NCBI GenBank assembly: GCA_017999235.1
Contig: JAGOBN010000157.1
Coordinates: forward strand, 1-8,004
Reading direction: 5' to 3'
DNA: 8,004 nucleotides
Origin: Anaerolineales bacterium
Lineage (GTDB): Bacteria; Chloroflexota; Anaerolineae; Anaerolineales; UBA6663
Below are positions 5,920-8,004 of the stretch, piece after piece. The notes below the pieces were generated by a model, which saw only the letters and a list, made by a program, of their open reading frames with translations, was not told the DNA's origin and searched no databases. Position 1 is the first letter of the stretch. Every line of letters starts with the position of its first letter. The position numbers and the translations under genes were made by a program.

Positions 5920-7906
5920 TCACGGCGCGGTTATCGGGCAGCGGCTGAGCGGCGCGGATCAGCGGCACCCGCTCCAAGGACGGATAACGGTACCACCCGA
6001 CCGCCAGCGGATAATCGCCGGCCGGCGCGTCGGCGGGCAGGGTGATGGCAAAACTGTCCCGCACCAGATCACCCGGCCGCCAGGCCGAGGTGGGATAGAA
6101 GCCCTGGCAGGGCTGGCCATCATGCTGCGCCACGGGCGCGCCGCCGCCCAAGTGCGCGAAGGCGACCAGGTCTTCGGCCAGCGGGGCGGCCACGGTCCAA
6201 TACACCGTTAGGAACACGCTCTCCCCCGGCTTGACCACGGCCGGCGTCTGCTCGTATCCCGCCAACGTCAGCCCCGCTGCAAACTCCGCCGCCGCCGGCC
6301 GAGCCACGGTGACGGCGGCGCGGTTGGCGGGCACTTCCAGCACCGTCAACTCTCTGACCAGCGCCTCGCTCTCCGGCCGGATCACCGTTACGGCCGCTTC
6401 TGGAAAAGCGCGCCGCAATTCGGCCGCGGAGGCGGCGTCACGCTCGCTCCACACCACATACGTGGTCCGCGTGGCGCGGCCGGCCGTCAGCGGCAGGCAT
6501 TGCCGAAAATCCAGCCAGCGCACGGGCGTCCCCGGCAGCAGGAAATCGAAGGCGTACAAGTCCTCGGCCTCCGGCACCCGCTCCACAAAGACCGCCTCCG
6601 CCTCGGCGCGCGTGATCAGCTCCCGCGCCCAATCCACCAGCGTGGCCGTGTACCAGAGCTTCAAATCCGGCTGGCGCGCAAAGCGCACAAAGTAATCCAC
6701 GGCGTTCAGGGTCAGGCTCACGGCCAACACGCCGGCGGCCGCGCTCAGCGCCAGCCGGCGGCCCAGCCGGGGCCGCAGCGCGTCCCAGACCGCGCCCCAC
6801 CCCAGCGCGATGAGGGCGGCCAGCGGCGGCGCGGCGAGGGCCATGCGGCTGAAGGAGGGGGCCTCGTCCGTGATCAGCGCCGGGACCAGCATCACCGCCA
6901 GCCAGAGCAGAAGGTCGCGGGCGCGGGCAGCGCGCCCCGCCCGCCAGATCACCAGCCCCAAGCCGAGATAGACGCCCACACTTTGCAGCGGGTCCAGCAG
7001 CGGGCGGCCGGCCAGGTTGTCGCGCCCGTTAAGGTCGCCGCGCCAGCTAAACGACAGCGCCATCTTTTGGGCGTTGTCCCACAGAAAGGGGAGCAGGCCC
7101 CGCGCCTCGGCGCCCACCGTCACCGCGCGCGCGCGGCCCACAAACCATTCCGGCTCGCGCGCGAAGAACGCCATCAGCGGCGCGGCCGTCACCAGCGCGG
7201 CCGCCGCCAGCAGCCCGAACCCCAGCCACAGCCGGCGCCGGTCCGCCGGCCGCGCGATCAACACTGCCTGCAGGCCCCACAGCGCCATGACCACCAAGAT
7301 GAAGCGGGTGTGCGGACTGAGATACTGCGCGGCGCCGGCCGCGAGGCCCGCCAACGCATAGCTGCGCCAGGCGCCGGTGCGCGCCGCCCGGCGCTGCTGC
7401 CACAGGCAGAACAGGCCGGCGGCCAGGGCCACCCCCGGCTCGGTGCCGAGGCGCGTCAGCGTGATCGTCGAGAAGAAGCCGGCCAGCACCAGCGCCGCCA
7501 CCGCCGCCAGCCAGCGCCGCCGCGGCGCCGGCAGCCACCCGCGCCAGAACTCACTCAGAGCGGCGTAGAGCAGCGGCACGGCCAGCAGGCTGAACGTGGC
7601 CGATACCACGCGTGAGGCCACGATCAAGCGCGGGAAGAACAGCCACTCAACGCCGGCCGTCAGCCAGGCCAGCAGCGGGTTCACCCCGCCCCAGAAGGTC
7701 TTATAAAAGATCGGGAAGACGCCGGTCTGCACGATCTCCCGGGCGCGCAGCGCGAACCAAGCTTCATCCACCCAGGCTTGGGGCGGCAGGCTCAGCAAGC
7801 CGAGATAGCGCAGGCCGGCGGCCAGCAGGGTCGCGGCGACGACCACCCAGAAGATGGGCGTTGATTGGGGCGGCCGGCGGGGTGAGGGGCGGGTGTCGGT
7901 TGTCAT
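5891..7906 (-). CDS. GT39/ArnT-like membrane glycosyltransferase with C-terminal beta-sandwich domain
   Basis: The 671-residue protein looks like a GT-C glycosyltransferase of the PMT/ArnT (GT39) type, which moves a sugar from a polyprenyl-phosphate donor onto an acceptor outside the membrane. After a short Arg/Pro-rich N-terminus, the first helix spans about residues 18-38. The first outer loop carries the catalytic-type Asp47-Glu48 (WVDEAW). About ten to twelve membrane helices fill residues 18-405, with a SPHTRF motif near 195. From about 405 the protein is soluble, and residues from about 545 to the end look like a beta-sandwich (LAGYEQ, VKPGESVFLTVYW, DAPAGDYPLAVGWYRYP). Such tails are common in Chloroflexota enzymes of this kind. 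The ATG at 7906 is preferred over an in-frame TTG at 7972 because a -10 box lies between them. The acceptor is unknown. Its 3' end overlaps the GNAT gene. Confidence 0.85.
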   Translation of the reverse strand: MTTDTRPSPRRPPQSTPIFWVVVAATLLAAGLRYLGLLSLPPQAWVDEAWFALRAREIVQTGVFPIFYKTFWGGVNPLLAWLTAGVEWLFFPRLIVASRVVSATFSLLAVPLLYAALSEFWRGWLPAPRRRWLAAVAALVLAGFFSTITLTRLGTEPGVALAAGLFCLWQQRRAARTGAWRSYALAGLAAGAAQYLSPHTRFILVVMALWGLQAVLIARPADRRRLWLGFGLLAAAALVTAAPLMAFFAREPEWFVGRARAVTVGAEARGLLPFLWDNAQKMALSFSWRGDLNGRDNLAGRPLLDPLQSVGVYLGLGLVIWRAGRAARARDLLLWLAVMLVPALITDEAPSFSRMALAAPPLAALIALGWGAVWDALRPRLGRRLALSAAAGVLAVSLTLNAVDYFVRFARQPDLKLWYTATLVDWARELITRAEAEAVFVERVPEAEDLYAFDFLLPGTPVRWLDFRQCLPLTAGRATRTTYVVWSERDAASAAELRRAFPEAAVTVIRPESEALVRELTVLEVPANRAAVTVARPAAAEFAAGLTLAGYEQTPAVVKPGESVFLTVYWTVAAPLAEDLVAFAHLGGGAPVAQHDGQPCQGFYPTSAWRPGDLVRDSFAITLPADAPAGDYPLAVGWYRYPSLERVPLIRAAQPLPDNRAVISVVTVAAP

Positions 7907-7931
7907 CGGCAGGCGGCGGTTAGCGGAGAAT

Positions 7932-7937
7932 ATTGTA
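7932..7937 (-). promoter_or_regulatory. -10 box for the glycosyltransferase gene in a divergent intergenic region
   Basis: On the minus strand the bases read TACAAT, five of six matching the consensus -10. Transcription would start near 7925, giving a leader of about 19 bases to the ATG at 7906, with no Shine-Dalgarno visible. The -35 is poor: TTGTCC at 7952-7957 is only 14 bases away, and CGTTGT or CCGTTG give 16-17 bases but match badly. The same AT-rich patch reads TATTGT (7931-7936) on the plus strand and could also serve the divergent gene at 7961. Confidence 0.4.
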
Positions 7938-7960
7938 CCCTTGGGCTGGAGGGACAACGG

Positions 7961-8004
7961 ATGCAGACCCAACGGATATACGGAGGCAGCCGATCCGATC
8001 GTAT
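7961..8004 (+). CDS. 5' end of a divergent gene, possibly glutaredoxin/thioredoxin-like (partial)
   Basis: ATG at 7961 is preceded by GGAGGG (7948-7953) at a spacing of 7 bases, the best ribosome binding site in the window. The frame stays open to the last base. Only 14 residues are visible (MQTQRIYGGSRSDR). A beta strand followed by YG and a short polar loop resembles the start of glutaredoxin-like proteins (xYGTxWCxDC). If so, the redox cysteines would be replaced by Arg or Ser. With so few residues this comparison is speculative. The gene diverges from the glycosyltransferase with 54 bases between the two start codons. Confidence 0.5.
   Translation, partial: MQTQRIYGGSRSDR

Noticed and set aside
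5880..5935. GC-rich inverted repeats around the convergent gene ends as a bidirectional terminator
   Set aside because: Short GGCGCC and GTCAC/GTGAC matches occur, but there is no long stem and no T or A tract on either side.
6500..7615. 371-residue plus-strand open frame opposite the glycosyltransferase
   Set aside because: It is an Arg/Gln/His-rich shadow of the membrane protein gene, with no ribosome binding site or domain signature.
7907..7972. 22-residue N-terminal extension of the glycosyltransferase from a TTG codon at 7972
   Set aside because: It would contain the likely -10 box and overlap the ribosome binding site and start of the divergent gene. The ATG at 7906 leads directly into a short basic N-terminus and the first membrane helix.
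1..8004. CRISPR array, insertion sequence, tRNA or rRNA
   Set aside because: I saw no regularly spaced long repeats, no transposase motifs with terminal inverted repeats, and no cloverleaf or rRNA-like segments. The only tandem repeat is the short heptamer tract near 4480.

Overview
The window is a GC-rich, densely packed bacterial segment with seven complete plus-strand genes, one long minus-strand gene, and a gene fragment at each end. It most likely comes from the Chloroflexota (Anaerolineae-like). This is inferred from the gene types: a GT39-like membrane glycosyltransferase with a C-terminal beta-sandwich, a SpoIIAA/STAS-like orphan protein, and a stand-alone gatB amid Ala/Gly/Pro-rich, CGG/GCC-heavy coding sequence. 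I could not run a search, so the taxonomy is an inference. I see no mobile element, CRISPR array, rRNA or tRNA.

Left part (1-600): the end of a small membrane-anchored reading frame, then a 119-residue STAS/SEC14-like protein. That gene has a good ribosome binding site, a leader with two competing hairpins, and its own strong rho-independent terminator, so it looks monocistronic.

Middle part (642-4465): a tightly coupled set of an alpha/beta hydrolase, a ribokinase-like PfkB sugar kinase and a small class I aldolase of the fructose-6-phosphate aldolase (FSA) type. The first two overlap by 1 base and the last two by 17 bases. After 20 bases comes gatB, the B subunit of the Asp/Glu-tRNA amidotransferase. 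The first three genes read as a small carbohydrate-processing module of unknown substrate. The aldolase keeps the FSA catalytic residues but differs at two donor-pocket positions. The kinase lacks one ribose-contacting Asn.

Right of gatB (4459-4539) is a G-rich spacer with three tandem GGGGYTA heptamers and five G-runs that fit a G-quadruplex. It is followed by a second alpha/beta hydrolase with an unusual acid position and a GNAT acetyltransferase. The GNAT gene overlaps tail to tail, by 29 bases, with a minus-strand GT-C glycosyltransferase (5891-7906). That gene starts from a 54-base divergent promoter region. On its other side a plus-strand gene with an excellent ribosome binding site begins at 7961 and leaves the window.

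Most of the window is ordinary chromosomal metabolism. The points most worth a second look are the hydrolase-kinase-aldolase module with its altered aldolase pocket and the G-rich heptamer spacer at the gatB stop codon.
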